Assembly (NCBI GenBank): GCA_019915135.1
Contig: JAHLMK010000007.1
Span: 2,108,001 to 2,172,000 of the forward strand
Length of the DNA stretch: 64,000 bases
Source: Strobilurus pachycystidiatus
Taxonomy: Eukaryota; Basidiomycota; Agaricomycetes; Agaricales; Physalacriaceae
Reading direction: 5' to 3'
Below are positions 21,101 to 31,966 of the stretch, in pieces. The position numbers were made by a program, and so were the translations under genes. The notes under the pieces are model-generated. The model saw nothing but the letters and a program-made list of their open reading frames with translations. It was not told the DNA's origin and ran no database searches. Numbering within the stretch: position 1 is the first letter of the stretch; every line of letters starts with the position of its first letter.

Positions 21101-22124
21101 TTGGCTCGAAACCGGGTTTGAGATCAATGGCATGATCCCAGGGGCTGTGCTGGGGAAGCCGGTCCGATGTGTGCTTGTCAAAGACAGTGAGATAGGCATG
21201 ATATTGGGAAGGAATACGCTCAGCGAGAGGGCGGGTGTCCTTGGGCATTTGACTAGCTTCAGCAAGTTCCTGCGCCTTGCTAAATCCAGCACGTATTTGA
21301 ATAGAGGGACCATCAGGAGTTTGTGGATCTCGCACCGGGCGGGGATAATCATCCCGAAACACTTGAGTATACATCTGCTCTTCCCATTCTCTTGGGACCT
21401 CCACTTCTTCTTCATCGTCCTCGGTGAACAAGACGACAGGGATTTGAACCCGATTGTAAACGCGGGGTCGGATGCTTCGACGTTGTCCGGCTGTACGCTG
21501 GACTGGGACAGGCCGGAGGTTGCCTTCGCGATCCTTCCATTGAACTTGGTAGTCTCGATGGTGAAGACGAGGGTCGTGAGGAGAGCGTTTAGTGGGGATG
21601 GGAATGCGTTTGGCGTGAGCACGTACGTCAGTCACCGGGGGGTTGTTGAGGGTACAAGAGTTGGGACAGCGAGTGAAATCTATCTGGACACCAGCCCAGT
21701 CTATTTCTGGGTTGTGTTCGTCGAGCCAGTCAGTGCCAAGGATAACGTCGTGATCACCAATGTCAGTGACGTAGAGCTCGATTAGCTCTTCGTGATAGGA
21801 ATGACCGTCTCGGCTATAGATCCGGATGCGCTGGGTAGTATAGTGTCGGACCCAGCCCATAACGTTTTCGGTGCCGTCAACGTTGCGAACAGGGAAAGGG
21901 GAGGAAAGGGGCATGAGGGTGAAATGATGCTGGTTTGCATAGCGGGCGTTGATAATAATACCTTCAGCGCCGCTATCAATTAGAGCTTGTGCGACGATTT
22001 TTCTGCCAGTGATTTTGCCAATGAATTCAAGTTCCAGTGTGATCAAGGGTGTCTGTCGGTTCTGGGTGACTGCTGACATTCGAAGTTCTTTGGGATGGGT
22101 ACGCTCACAAAGGGTTGATAACAC
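18039..22124 (-). CDS. pol: Pol polyprotein of element B (PR-RT-RNaseH-IN-chromodomain)
   Basis: 1361 codons. In order: aspartic protease (LIDSGAEG, about residue 50), reverse transcriptase (YMDDILIF near residue 500), RNase H (VEVDASD, DKELLAI, TDHKN), integrase zinc finger (HHDSLGPGHPG...CATCQ), integrase core (DFITDLP, DRGPQF, GETERYNQ) and a chromodomain near residues 1225-1285 (YLVKWLDYPSSENTWEP). A chromodomain places it among chromoviruses, where it can direct integration to heterochromatin. The frame opens with GTG; the first ATG is at about 22079 (MSAVTQN). The frame is also open upstream across the gag stop and lies -1 to gag, so frameshifting is possible. The last ~45 codons lie in the LTR. 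No internal stop. Confidence 0.95.
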   Translation of the reverse strand: MLSTLCERTHPKELRMSAVTQNRQTPLITLELEFIGKITGRKIVAQALIDSGAEGIIINARYANQHHFTLMPLSSPFPVRNVDGTENVMGWVRHYTTQRIRIYSRDGHSYHEELIELYVTDIGDHDVILGTDWLDEHNPEIDWAGVQIDFTRCPNSCTLNNPPVTDVRAHAKRIPIPTKRSPHDPRLHHRDYQVQWKDREGNLRPVPVQRTAGQRRSIRPRVYNRVQIPVVLFTEDDEEEVEVPREWEEQMYTQVFRDDYPRPVRDPQTPDGPSIQIRAGFSKAQELAEASQMPKDTRPLAERIPSQYHAYLTVFDKHTSDRLPQHSPWDHAIDLKPGFEPKPCKTYPLSPTEQAELDAFLDENLAKGYIRPSKSPMASPFFFVKKKDGKLRPVQDYRELNKGTIKNEYPLPLIGELIDKLKGARYFSKVDLRQGYNNCRIKEGDEWKGAFKTNRGLFEPLVMFFGLMNSPATFQAMMNTILKDLIDSGKVVVYMDDILIFTKTLEEHRKVVLQVLQRLKEHDLYAKPEKCTFEAESIEFLGLIISHNELRMDPVKVDGVAKWPLPRNVKDVQSFLGFGNFYRRFIEGFSRIARPLFDLTKKDEPWVWKLECQEAFEALKDAFTSSPVLIMPNPDKPYRVEVDASDYATGGILSQTGNDDQWHPVAYISKSLSEPQRNYDIHDKELLAIIRALEAWRQYLEGSAHQVDILTDHKNLEYFANSQKLSRRQARWALFLTRFDFTLTHKPGTQNRSDPLSRRADHKEGVDDDNTDRILLDPKFFRIRATRPGEVVAVGDAELRRRIRECPNKDAEVRGALEVILRNGPRSLVKNLQEWNYEDGLVLFRGKVYVPDDLQLRRDIVKMHHDSLGPGHPGRFKTYELLSREFWWPGMSVFVRDYVDGCATCQMTKPRNHPAHVPLIPNEIPERPFGTITTDFITDLPECEGYNAIHCVVDRFTKTVIVSPCRKTIDADGTVDILVDGVYRRYGLWDKMISDRGPQFASKVMQAVHAKLGITSALSTAYHPQTDGETERYNQELEQYLRVFCNYRQDDWVKYLPFAEFSHNSRIHSATGKSPFELLHGFKPRLYPSLNPTSNIPTVEERLTNLERLREEVKASLTTAAEIMKRNNGDVTKKGITFKVGDKVLLDGKNLKTTRPKAKLSDKHHGPFEVTDVLGPVNYRLKLPPTWRIHPVFHAALLLPFVETEAHGPNFPSNPPDLIDDKEEFDVEAILDSRPTRNKRGIQYLVKWLDYPSSENTWEPSSNLTKALPLIKEFHRTHPTAYSKPLPHLRTLGVTVNDIWTGTTALQAQAHPKEGVLSRIASILLPPSRPHSRHRHILPSLHSPRPGPSPHSLGIHRLGIA
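18176..18187 (-). promoter_or_regulatory. Polypurine tract of element B
   Basis: On the minus strand AAAGAGGGGGTAT abuts the 3' LTR, the expected position of the plus-strand primer. Confidence 0.8.
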
Positions 22125-22195
22125 AGAGAATCGATTGGTAAAATTTGTGACAGAATTGCGTACAGCTCCTCCTAACGTCGGGGTAGGGGAGCGCT

Positions 22196-24010
22196 CTAAA
22201 AATCCAGGCCAGCGACATCCTTCAAGAAAGCCAAGGCCTGCGCCTTCTCATCTCCCTGTAGGCCACGGAGCAAGTTGGCCGCGTTGCTAATCTGTTGAAT
22301 TGCATCGGCAGACGATGCGGGAGCAGTGTCGGAGGAAGTGGGAACAGCCGTGACAGCGGCAGACGTGTCAGCGGCGCGAATGGTGCGGTTTGCGGCCGGA
22401 GCAGAGGCGCTGGTACCAAAGCGAGTAGGACAGTCCTTGGACATGTGGTTGGGGCCGCGGCATCTAAAGCAAGCACCCTTCCTGCGAAGGATTTCGCGCT
22501 CCTCGGGGGTCAGCCTAGTCAAAGGAGAGGACGAGGTAGCACCTGTGTTACGGGATGCATCTACATCCATAGGTACTCCCATATCTTGAGCGGGAGCCGG
22601 GGCGCGCTGGGGCGGGGCACGAGGAGCGTAAATGCCGGGAGAGGAATGGGAGCGCTGTGTCCAATTAGCCTTTTCAGCCTTGCGGGCTTCATAGGCATGC
22701 TGCATCTCAACAGCGCGGGTCTTGAACTTGTCAAGGGTATCGGGAATGGGGTAGGACATGCAGATTCGGTCCAAGAGACTGGGGTTCAAGCCGCGTTTGA
22801 AGAAGTAGAGTAACGAGCTTTCGTCAAACTGGGAGTCATCAGCGTAGCCATCAAAGGCAGTGATGAACTTATCAATTGAAGATAAGTCCTTTTCCTGGCG
22901 GATGGTCTCGATGGCGGTACGCGCAGCGGTGATTGGGTCGATGGCCGCATAGTCGGCTTTGAACTTCTCGATGATAGATGCCTGTGTGGTCCAGCGTTTG
23001 CTGGCAGCTGGGATGGTATTATCGTCCTGATCGGCATCGTACTCTTTCATGCGGCGTTCTGCCCATTTACCGGCGAGAGGTCCCTTGAAATATGAAAGGA
23101 AGACCGAGACCTTCTCGATCTCAGTAGAATAGCGGGCGGTGTTCAGCCGCATGTGGTTGCGGTATTGGGCCAGCCATGTAGTGGATGTGGCGCGGTCGCC
23201 GACGAAGTCGTCAAGCTTAGCTCCACGCTCGCTGGGAATAGTAGTCATGATAGGAGGGACTGGGTGAACTGGAAAAGATGGAGACGATGACCGAGAGGGA
23301 TTGGAGGAGGAAGAAGAAGATGACGATGAAGACGGGGGAGTCGATGGTTCAGAGGGTTCGGGGTCTAAAGCAAGAGGTTGGGATTCAGGTGGTGAATTGT
23401 CCTGGACCGGGGATGGAACTGGGGAGGTAGGAGCGGAGTTGAAGGTTGGTTCCGATCGGACAGGAGACGGTGGAGCAGAGGGGACTGGGGTACGATGTGC
23501 AGGTGAGCCTGGGGTCTGGGTGGATGATTGTAACTCAGCTCGAGTGCGCTCTTCTAAACGCCTTTTAGCCTCCTGATGCTCTTCTGATTCAAGGTAGTAC
23601 TTGTCTCCGTTTGGTTCAAGGTAATGCCAAGATTCGGGGTAGTCTTCGTCTTCTGGCTCGTAGAAGATCTCCTGGGGGTGATACTCTTCGTCGAGTTGGA
23701 AGTACTTGCCCTGATGAAGGTAGGCGCCGGGAGGTGGTGTGGGAGGCGCTTCTTCTGCAGAGAAGCGGGCGATGGTGGGAGGATAGGAGTGCGTGGACCG
23801 GTATCGGTGTCACGCCAGAAACTGCGGTGATCTCCGCGATGACGAGCCCTAATAGCAGCCGGTAGAGTGTGAAAAAGGACTTCGCGGTGGGTTAACGTAC
23901 GGGGAGTGGTAGCTGCAGTCTTCTTGAATACAAGGCGTGTGGGACGAGGTTGAGAGGCAGGTGTGGGGTCTGAGGTTGTGCGGTCGGCGGGCATGCGCCG
24001 AGCAAGGGTG
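22196..24010 (-). pseudogene. gag: Gag of element B, probable frameshift
   Basis: The 3' part (22196-23248) holds the capsid-like region (FLSYFKGPLAGKWAERR) and a zinc knuckle CFRCRGPNHMSKDC. Upstream the same frame stays open to about 23809, through a Ser/Pro-rich region and a segment GKYFQLDEEYHPQEIF that is clearly protein-like. There the frame meets a stop. The preceding coding-like sequence (MPADRTTSDP...HREVLFHTLP) continues in another frame, so a one-base frameshift near 23805-23815 is likely. An intron or initiation further downstream is the alternative. Confidence 0.75.
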
Positions 24011-24039
24011 TGAGGTGGGTGTAGAAGAGTCTGTTCTAG

Positions 24040-24510
24040 TGTCAAGACCGGTGCCCGAATACTAAGGCAACCACCCAAGTCACAAACAAGACAGAGAAGA
24101 GGGATAGAGATTGAAGTATAAGATGTGGAGGAGTGTGTTGAGCTACAACAGTACTAGGAGCGACCAAGCAGTGAGTAGACGAAGAGAACAGACTGAGGAA
24201 ACTAAAGGGAAGGGAGCTACTATATATATACAAAGTCCGTGGCTGTGTAGTAAGGAGGAGAACAATAAGACAATAGGAAGTCCTAATGTGGCGAGACAAT
24301 AGGCGGGCCGGAGTAGAGACAATAGGCGGTCCGGAGTGGATCCAGGTGGTCATCAGACCACTGATGGACAGGTCTAGGCAATGCCAAGACGATGGATGCC
24401 AAGTGAATGTGGGCTAGGCCCAGGCCGAGGTGAATGTAGAGATGGGAGAATGTGGCGATGTCGGGAGTGGGGACGTGATGGAGGAAGCAGAATAGAGGCG
24501 ATTCGTGACA
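24040..24510 (-). repeat. 5' LTR of element B
   Basis: 471 bp, matching 17705-18175 except for one C/T difference seen by eye near 24420. The sequence just inside it on the minus strand starts CTAGAACAGAC, not TGG, so no standard tRNA primer site is visible. Self-priming as in Tf1-type elements is possible but not shown. Confidence 0.95.
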
Positions 24511-25410
24511 AAGACCCCAAAGACCCCAAAGACCTTTCCAAGATTTAAAGACATCAGGTGTTGCCAAGCTCCTTGAAAGACTCAAAAGAAGAACCTTATT
24601 CCGACGTACCAAGTCGAGTACCAACGAATCTACTTGGTGTTAGAACCTTGTATTCGCAAGAAGGCCGGTTTGCAAGTGGTTCTGCCCTGCATTCACGCTA
24701 TTTCATGAAGTACTTTCCTTTGAGGAATAAGTTGAGTTTGAACGAGTGTTGTCAACGTCTGAGACACCTTTCGGAACCTTTGGTCCCGGTGCAAGACACT
24801 AGAAGTTTGGTTTAAGTGCAAGAAGGAGTCCTTATCGTTAGCAGTCCAGTGGCGTAAAACCTGCGGTAGCGGCCTGACGATTCCAAGACAAAGTCCTTGT
24901 ACACCAGAGCACTTGATAGGTAGAAGCTACATTGCCTCGCGCTGTTTAAGGTCTTCATACGTCAAGAGGTTCGGCCTACGACTTCAAGGTTTTCTTGTGT
25001 CATTTCGATCAGAATCCCTACACCCCCAAAAACAACTCGTAGTTTAACTACAGCGATTCGGAATACATCTCTATTTCTCCATTACCCAAAAGCACCTTGT
25101 TCTCTCGAACCTTTGTGCACCCCATCTCCCTTACAAGGAGTGTTAGTTGTGATAAGGATTGATAGTGTGGTTAGACAATAGCATCTTTTTCAGAGGTCTA
25201 TTCCGAACTTGCACATCACCGTGATGCCGGGGGATACGCTAAGACCTTATGTCGGCATATACGGCAGAGAGACATAATCACCCCAGCCGAGGAGCCGGTA
25301 CAACTTCCAAAGACCCCCATAATATATTACAAGTCCCTTCGATACATGTCGTGATATAATACAATGAGGGGGGTGACAGGTTATCATCCTAATATATATT
25401 ATCAGTACAG

Positions 25411-27022
25411 CTATGGCTGGTCGTCGTCAGCAGCGGGCTTGGCCTTCTTCTTCTTCAAGGGTTCGAATTGCGAGCAGACAGCCTATGAAACTCAGTGAGA
25501 ATTAGATAGATAATAAGCCACGAATGCTTACCTGGTAGACGAGATTAAGAATATGTCCGAAGCAACGAACCTGTGTATCCCACTTCCCGGCAATACTGTT
25601 CTCGAACGCACTGTACAGCATGGATAGCTGGTCAAGCATGGTGTCGTTGTTGGAAGCGTTATCACCAGTGTGACCAAGAGTTTGTTCGGCGATCCCGAAG
25701 TCTTGGAAGAGTTGGAAGGCCTCTTTGGCAAGGTTCTCGCCAGTGTGGGAGACAAGCATCCTATCGATGTTTGAGCAAGAATGTAACGAGAGATAAATAA
25801 TGAGCAGACATACTCGATCATGTCAAGGCAAGTAACCCAGAGCTTTCCTTTGTAGATGAAGGAAACGAGGACGCCTAGGAACTCGTGGCCGTTGCCTGCA
25901 GTCCAGCAATCAAAGATGGGATTGAAACGACCTTCGTAGTCCTGGAGGATGGCCTTCAACTCGACGCGCGTCATGACAAAAGCGTCGTGGATGTCGCGGC
26001 GGATAGTCTGGCGGGAAGGGGGGATCGCCTCGGGGTTCAGGTATTTGAAGATATCCACCAGCTCCTCATCGCCGATAATGGCATCGGGGCGGTGACGGCG
26101 CGTCAGCCAGGATAGTAGTTTCACGCAAAAAAGGCCGCGGCGGAATTTTCGGGGAACCTTCTGAGTGATTTTGAGTTGTTTTGGTTGCTTTGACTGGACG
26201 GCGTGCTTCAAGTCGCATGGTTTTTGGTGGGTGATGAGGTTACTTGTGGTGGCGACACCAATGGGACGAGAAGTGAGATGACCAGTACTAGCAGAACGTC
26301 AACATGAGAGAAGGAGAGGAGTCGGGTGGATGAACGTACATCTTGCAGATGAATTTGTGAAACCACTTGCCCTTCTTCTCATCCCACTCGACGAGCGGAA
26401 CCTTCTTATAATGCGCAAAGACTGCCGCGCCCCACCCCTTGATTTGATTCGCTGCGAGAAAATAAGCACATTGACAATGAGTGTGAGCAAGACAGCACTT
26501 ACGAAGGTCCCACTCATAATATTCCTGCGTCCCTTTGGGCGGACGCGTACCGACAGGCTCCGGGACCTCCTCATCAACCCACTCCGCCTGCGCTTCAGCG
26601 ATCTCACGCTCCAGCGCCTGTTCCTCTGGTGTCAAGACCTTCGGCGTTCTCTTCTTAGCTGCTGCAGCCTTCTTCTTGGGCGGCTGGGCCTTCGCCTTCG
26701 CCGTCGCCGTCTTTGCGCGCTTACTCGGAGGCTCCTCCTCCTCCTCCTGAGACTCAATCCCATCGTCACCCCCCACCTTGGCTTTGCGCTTGCGGACTTT
26801 GTGCGCAGTACCTTTGGGAGGATCGGCCTCGCCACGTCGTGGAATATGTTTTTTGGCGGCCATCTTGCGGGTGGGTTGGGCGGCGGCGCCGGCGGCAGCG
26901 GATGGAGCCTTGGCTTTGGCTTTGGACGAGGCCGATGCAGTGGACGCGGACGTTTTGGTTGCCGGCTTGCGAGATTTCTCCGTGGGCGGTACAGTTTTCG
27001 CCATTATTCTAGATGGGAACAT
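25411..27022 (-). pseudogene. hAT transposase gene, C-terminally short
   Basis: Five exons (27022-26503, 26451-26340, 26242-25814, 25760-25532, 25482-25411) with GT-AG introns. The N-terminus is Lys/Ala-rich with NLS-like stretches. A BED-finger-like region (HKFICK...NLITHQKPC) is followed by the DCWTAGNGHEFLGV and GDNASNNDTM...VRCFGHILNLV motifs typical of Agaricomycete hAT proteins. The frame ends 20-odd residues after LNLV (KKKKAKPAADDDQP). The rest of the catalytic domain and the hATC dimerisation region are absent, so it should not transpose by itself. It could be a domesticated short form. Confidence 0.8.
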
Positions 27023-27445
27023 TAGTGATAGTTAGTAGAGCGACGGCGGGAAACGTACCAGAATGTATAGTAGACAGATGAGTTAACGAGTGTGCGGTCA
27101 AGGAATGTGCAGAGCTGAGGGGAAATTGAGTGATGCAGGTGGCGGAGATATGTGCGCCACATACCGATTCTATGAAGCGTAGTCTTGTTCTAGGTGGGCG
27201 CGCGGCGTGTCCTGTGGCTCTGTCTCCCCTACGGCACACTCTGGAGGAATCTGAGCCAAGTGGCGGAAACGGATAAGTAGAAGCGCACCACTATTCCCGT
27301 AAACGTCCCGGCAGATGGTTGAGCTCGGGGTCCACGCGCTGGAAGTCCTGGAGTTCGGACTGTCAGTGAGAGAAAGCTGAGGCACAATAAGATGGCCTAC
27401 TCAGCAAAGACAAGCAAGCCTATCCGATAGAGACTCCGAGAGAGC

Positions 27446-27968
27446 GAGCGCAGTGTCAGACGATAAGTCTGCACTGGGAATGGACAGAACTGGGCAATAA
27501 GCCGAATTCTGGAGCAGCAGCAAATATAATTTGCGCTGCAGTGAGGATACACGCTCCCGGAAATAATCCGGTAGCGGGGCAGAGGTGGCAGAGGGAGCGA
27601 AGGCGGGGCGGCGGCGGGGTTGGTGGGAAAGAACCCAAGTCGGACTTTGCGAAAATTCATCAGCAAGGTGCCGAGATCCCGCGCCACCAGCCACAAATTT
27701 GTTTGTGGCTGGTGGCGCGGGATGTCGGCAGCAGGTTCACACACGCCAATTAAGGCGACGATCCCCCACGCTCTTGACTCCTGTTTCCCACTGCCCACTG
27801 CCGCCCTCCCGCCTTCGCTCCTTCTGCCTCCACCGCCCCGCTGCTGGATCATCACCAGCAGCGTGTATCCTCACTACAGCGCAAATCATCTTTGCTGCTG
27901 CTCCAGAATTTGGCTTATTGCCCATTCTGTCCATTCCCAGTGCAGACTTATTGTCTGACACTGCGCTC
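27446..27968. repeat. 523-bp imperfect inverted repeat
   Basis: Left arm 27446-27697 and right arm 27702-27968 face each other. The inner 22 bp (GATCCCGCGCCACCAGCCAC and beyond) are perfect around a 4-base loop. The outer ~150 bp match closely, including ACTGGGAATGGACAGA and GAGCAGCAGCAAA. The section between, next to the inner stem, has diverged. It may be a foldback transposon, a MITE pair inserted head to head, or a source of hairpin RNA. Confidence 0.85.
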
Positions 27969-28486
27969 TTGAGAGGGTTGTTGGTCGGCTCATCGGGATC
28001 CAGGCGCCTAGCCAATCGGGATCAGTGACGAGGAGTGCGGCTTCAGTGACGATCAAGGTACGCCCCTCGTCAATTTGTCCTGGGCAGCGCATACTGATGC
28101 CCATCGCTCCGCCAGTTCACGTAGTCGACAGCGCGGCGGGCCCCCACACAAGCGGCGTCAACGTCTCTAGTGCGTATGCTCCATCCGACAAATCTATGAA
28201 TCTAACATCTGGACTCTAGGCATTTTACCGCCTCCCCCCGACGCATTCAAAGCGGGCACAACCTCTATCGTTCTTCTGTGGTGAGTTCCCCATCGTTGAT
28301 TAGTGGACGATGGGCTGAATCTCATTTGTGTTAGTCGACATCTGCCCTCCTTCCCCGGACAATACCCCGCACGATTTGGAGGCGTACTCTTCGCAGTGTT
28401 TGTTTCCTGGTGCGTATTCAAACACGTCTCTTCCAGTGCAACACTGGACTTACTATCCTTCCGCTAGATATTGGCCTATACCCACT
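27969..28486 (+). other. Region upstream of gene X copy 2, possible exon remnants
   Basis: Exon-like pieces with consensus splice sites occur (for example ILPPPPDAFKAGTTS at about 28220-28280 and VDICPPSPDNTPHDLEAY at about 28335-28390). I could not join them in one frame to each other or to gene X. They may be a decayed gene or unrecognised 5' exons. Confidence 0.35.
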
Positions 28487-30846
28487 ATGTCTAGCTCCTC
28501 GACTAGTGTCACCTCGCCTAACCGCCCCGCAGTCGGTCCAGCGCGCGTGAAGTACGCTCCTCTCAAATCATATGAGGGCAAAGTCGGCTACTATGATGAG
28601 GCAGAGCGCATGGTCATCACGTCTCCCAATTGCGATCACATCGAGCTCCCGCCCTATCCTCGCGAGAACCATGTCACATCCATGCTTGCAGACAGACACT
28701 TTGGCCACGACGACCCTCTCTACCACCCGCAACCATTTGACTACTCCGTCGCTCATCTAGCACTCATTCGCCACCCTTCTAAACTTCAACACACTGATCA
28801 ACTGCTTTGGTGGCTGCCTACCCCATCACATTTTGAAGGTGTCAAGATGGGAGATGCATCGGGCGGCCTTGGCGTTATCGACGTCCAGTTTTGCGATATC
28901 CTGAAGGACCATTGGCGGCGGGTCAGGAAACATCTTGGCGAGGAGAACATGAAGTTATCGGGTACGGACGATGTTCACAAGCTCAACCGCGACCCCTACC
29001 TCCACGATGTTTTCCCTCGCATGAAGTATCTTGCTGGGCGTCTCGACATACCTTCAAGCTTTGACGAGGCAGTGATGGTATGGTCCATGCTTCAGCGTCT
29101 CATTCTCGAAGTCGAGGCGCGCATCACTTGGCTGCTTGAAGTGCGAGCCCTTTTCCGCGACGTTACTGCGAAACGAGTTGGCGTGCGGAATGTTGTCGGT
29201 GCAGTGACCGACCAGAAGGATGTCGCCGAGAATCTCTATCGAGTACGTGTCTAGTTGCTTATGCTTGCGATTAGCACTGATTTAACTGCTAGGCTGGTGT
29301 TCCTGTCTGGCTCTGCCGTCCAATGGGTGCTGAAGAGGGTGTCTGGGTCGACGACTGGGTTAATCATCCGCCGATGATGCGCCCGAAAGACTTCGTTGTC
29401 TCATACGCCCACGCCACGCCTCCCCACCCTATCGTTTTCGAAGGGAGCATCGCCTCTCTGGAGCGTTATCGTGGAATGGCTCACTATATCAAAAAACTTG
29501 CTTCTCCGCCGGATTTCTTCTCCAACAAGACAGGCGTTGCCATTACTCCCTCTGCATCCACATCCTCTGCTGTCACCGCCGTCATTCCATCGTCTGCTTC
29601 TGTACCTTCCGCGTCGGGACCATCACGCCGCAAGACCCCAGGAACCATGGCCCATAGCCAAAGACCTTGTAAGATCTTTCAATATACATATGTTATCAAC
29701 GTCAGTCCTGACTAACAAATTATAGATCCACTTCCTGCCCGCCCAACCACCAACAAGCCCAAAGGTCCGACTCAGATGCCACGCGACAAGTTCGTGGATG
29801 TGGATTCGCCACTGGTGCCGCGTTCAGTTGGGAGTTGGACGAAAGCCCTTACCCGCGTCAAGGCAGATACGACCAATACGCCGCGATTCGTTCCTGCCGC
29901 GAGCATCAATGCTGGCTACGCCCTCCCTGATCCAAATGTCATCGCTGGGGTTGAGTCGGACACAACTCGTGGATACATGTTCACCGCCTACGTCCGCCTC
30001 CGCCACGTCCTCCACTATCGGCTACAGTCATTCGCCATGGAGCCACTCAAGGCCAACGCTTGGAGGCGAATTCTAGGGATCGAGCTCCATCCAAGCGAGG
30101 GAGAAGGGTACTCAAAGGTGCAGCATCAAGAGATGAAGAAGGATCTGGTTGACTGTATCGAAAAGGGTGGCCTTCAGGTGCGTAATTTATTAACTTACAT
30201 ATGCATACTTATCCCTCATCAGGGTACGGTGGATGTCTCCAACCTCAAGCACTCTTCCGTCAATTGGCGCGGCACCGAACTAGAGGAATACCAAGTCCCA
30301 CCCCCTCGAATCGCCAAAGAGATCCTCTGGGAACTCTTCGAAGTCAACTTCCGGTTTGAGCTCCTCGCCCTCGACCGCCAGTGCTACAAACTGAAACCAG
30401 AAGGCTTTGCCGAGGCTGCCATGGACGTTGATGTTGAGGAGTCGGAAGCTGAAGAAGGAGAGGAGACGGAGGACCGTAGCTTTGATGACCTCGACGCCTC
30501 ATCTCACGCGGATCGCCAGCTTCGAGTACTCGGTGCCATCAGCTACTGGGAGAGCAGTCTCATCCCCGGCAATTTCAAGGACATGGATGACCAGGGATTT
30601 GGCTCACAATTCCATCCAGAGCGGCGTCGGGCCTTTGGCGAGTTATTCCGTGTGATGCGCAGGTGGTGTGGCGTTCCCGAGATGGACAGAGCCACGGTCC
30701 GGGCAGCGACCAAGTGTCTCGGCGAGGGGACTCTGGACCTCGGGGAGCAACTCATTGCCGAGGATCGTGTCGCCTATCATTATGTTAGGTGTTTTCATCA
30801 AGTATTTGGACGCCCGCCTCTCGTACCTCACGGACTTCGCAGTTGA
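28487..30846 (+). CDS. Gene X, copy 2
   Basis: Identical exon structure to copy 1 shifted by 28456: 28487-29242, 29293-29668, 29726-30177 and 30223-30846. Two changes relative to copy 1 (28636 and 28672, C to T) are both synonymous, in Asp and His codons. The gene therefore remains intact in both copies while the neighbouring transposase decays. Confidence 0.8.
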
Positions 30847-31045
30847 GTTATAGACTATACATATGCATACGGACATTTTAGCCACAACTTCTTGACATTG
30901 TACCGCATCCCCCACCGAACGTTAAAAATTTTTACCCGCCTCACAAAATGTACTATATCTTGTAGTCATATTTAGATGACTTTTTTTTGGCAGTGGTAGA
31001 CAAGAAACGGCGTGATATAATGTGTGAATTAGTAAGGCATTCATC

Positions 31046-31145
31046 GCCGTTTGGCCCAGTGGTAAAGGTCCGTGTCACTTAAATCTCGATTTTCGTGAAT
31101 CTGGCTGAGAGCTCTGTGGGTTCAATACTCACGGGGTTCATTTTG
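31046..31145 (+). other. tRNA-like (possible SINE head), copy 2
   Basis: The same sequence as 2590-2690 with one C to T change at a CpG just before the B-box-like GGGTTCAATACTC. Confidence 0.3.
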
Positions 31146-31966
31146 CACGATGAAACTGAGAAATATTCGCAGATATTTGCCACGAATATTCGGATCCTCG
31201 GACACCATAATCTATAATCGTGGAATACTCGTTAATTGTATATACTCGTGATATTCGTGTAATCATATTCATGAGTGAGACTAAGATTATAGTTGAATAT
31301 ACTCTGTTTTACTCTATATTCGTGGTCAAGTCTAAGCCTTGTGGATATTAAAAAAAGCCCGCTCATAGGCTAGGGCTTGGGGCTGTGGGTAGTGTTACAT
31401 GGTTCCCAGTGGTTATAACCTCCCATCTGGAAACGGCGCCTGTGGCTATAACCACTACATTACCCCAGGAATTACAGCTTGGCCTGCCTCTCTTCCGGAT
31501 ACATCAGAAACCACTGGCAAAAAACTCCCAACAAATAATCATCCCGATCCCAACCCTCCTGCCCAGCAAGCACGCGAATCAAGAGGTCGACTTCTTCCTT
31601 CAAGTCATTGTACTGCCCCCGGTGGAATTTTATCACCGACCTATCCCCATGTCGTCAGTGAATTCCGATGTCTACAGCAGCGTATGTCGACTTACCCAAT
31701 AAATTTACTAGGCGGGTCTTCTGGGGCGGCCAGTGGCGAGGAGCTCGTCGCCTCACGGACGTATTGCGAGACGATGGGTGTCATGGTGGAAGAGAGCGAT
31801 ATCGAAGAGTCTGCCCTTTGCGACATTTGAATCGTTCGTACGTCAACTCTTCTCGATGCGGTTTCGGGGGTCCTCGGTGCGAAACTGACCCAAATGCTCT
31901 GATTCTCTAAGGCCCCCCCCTTTGGACATTTGAAGATTCGACGTGTTCGCCATTTCCTCGCCACCA

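Larger units (their letters stand above)
17705..24510 (-). mobile_element. Ty3/gypsy chromovirus, element B
   Basis: A 6806-bp LTR retrotransposon on the minus strand with two 471-bp LTRs that differ at one base I could see. The target repeat is AAGAC at 17700-17704 and 24511-24515. It holds gag and a pol with a chromodomain. Near-identical LTRs imply a recent insertion. Gag appears to carry one frameshift, so this copy may be defective. Confidence 0.95.
16727..25218 (-). mobile_element. Solo LTR, Ty3 family A, reversed and split by element B
   Basis: It starts TGATACGCAGGG and ends GCACATCA, the reverse complement of the LTR at 4699-6367. It is flanked by CCGT at 16723-16726 and 25219-25222, the second case of a 4-bp target repeat for this family. 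Element B interrupts it at 17704/24511. Confidence 0.93.

Noticed and set aside
21063..21785. 240-codon plus-strand open frame
   Set aside because: Antisense to the pol gene of element B, which has clear protease and reverse transcriptase motifs.
26330..27025. 231-codon plus-strand open frame
   Set aside because: Antisense to the first exons of the hAT gene; Leu/Arg/Gly-rich shadow of a Lys/Ala-rich protein.
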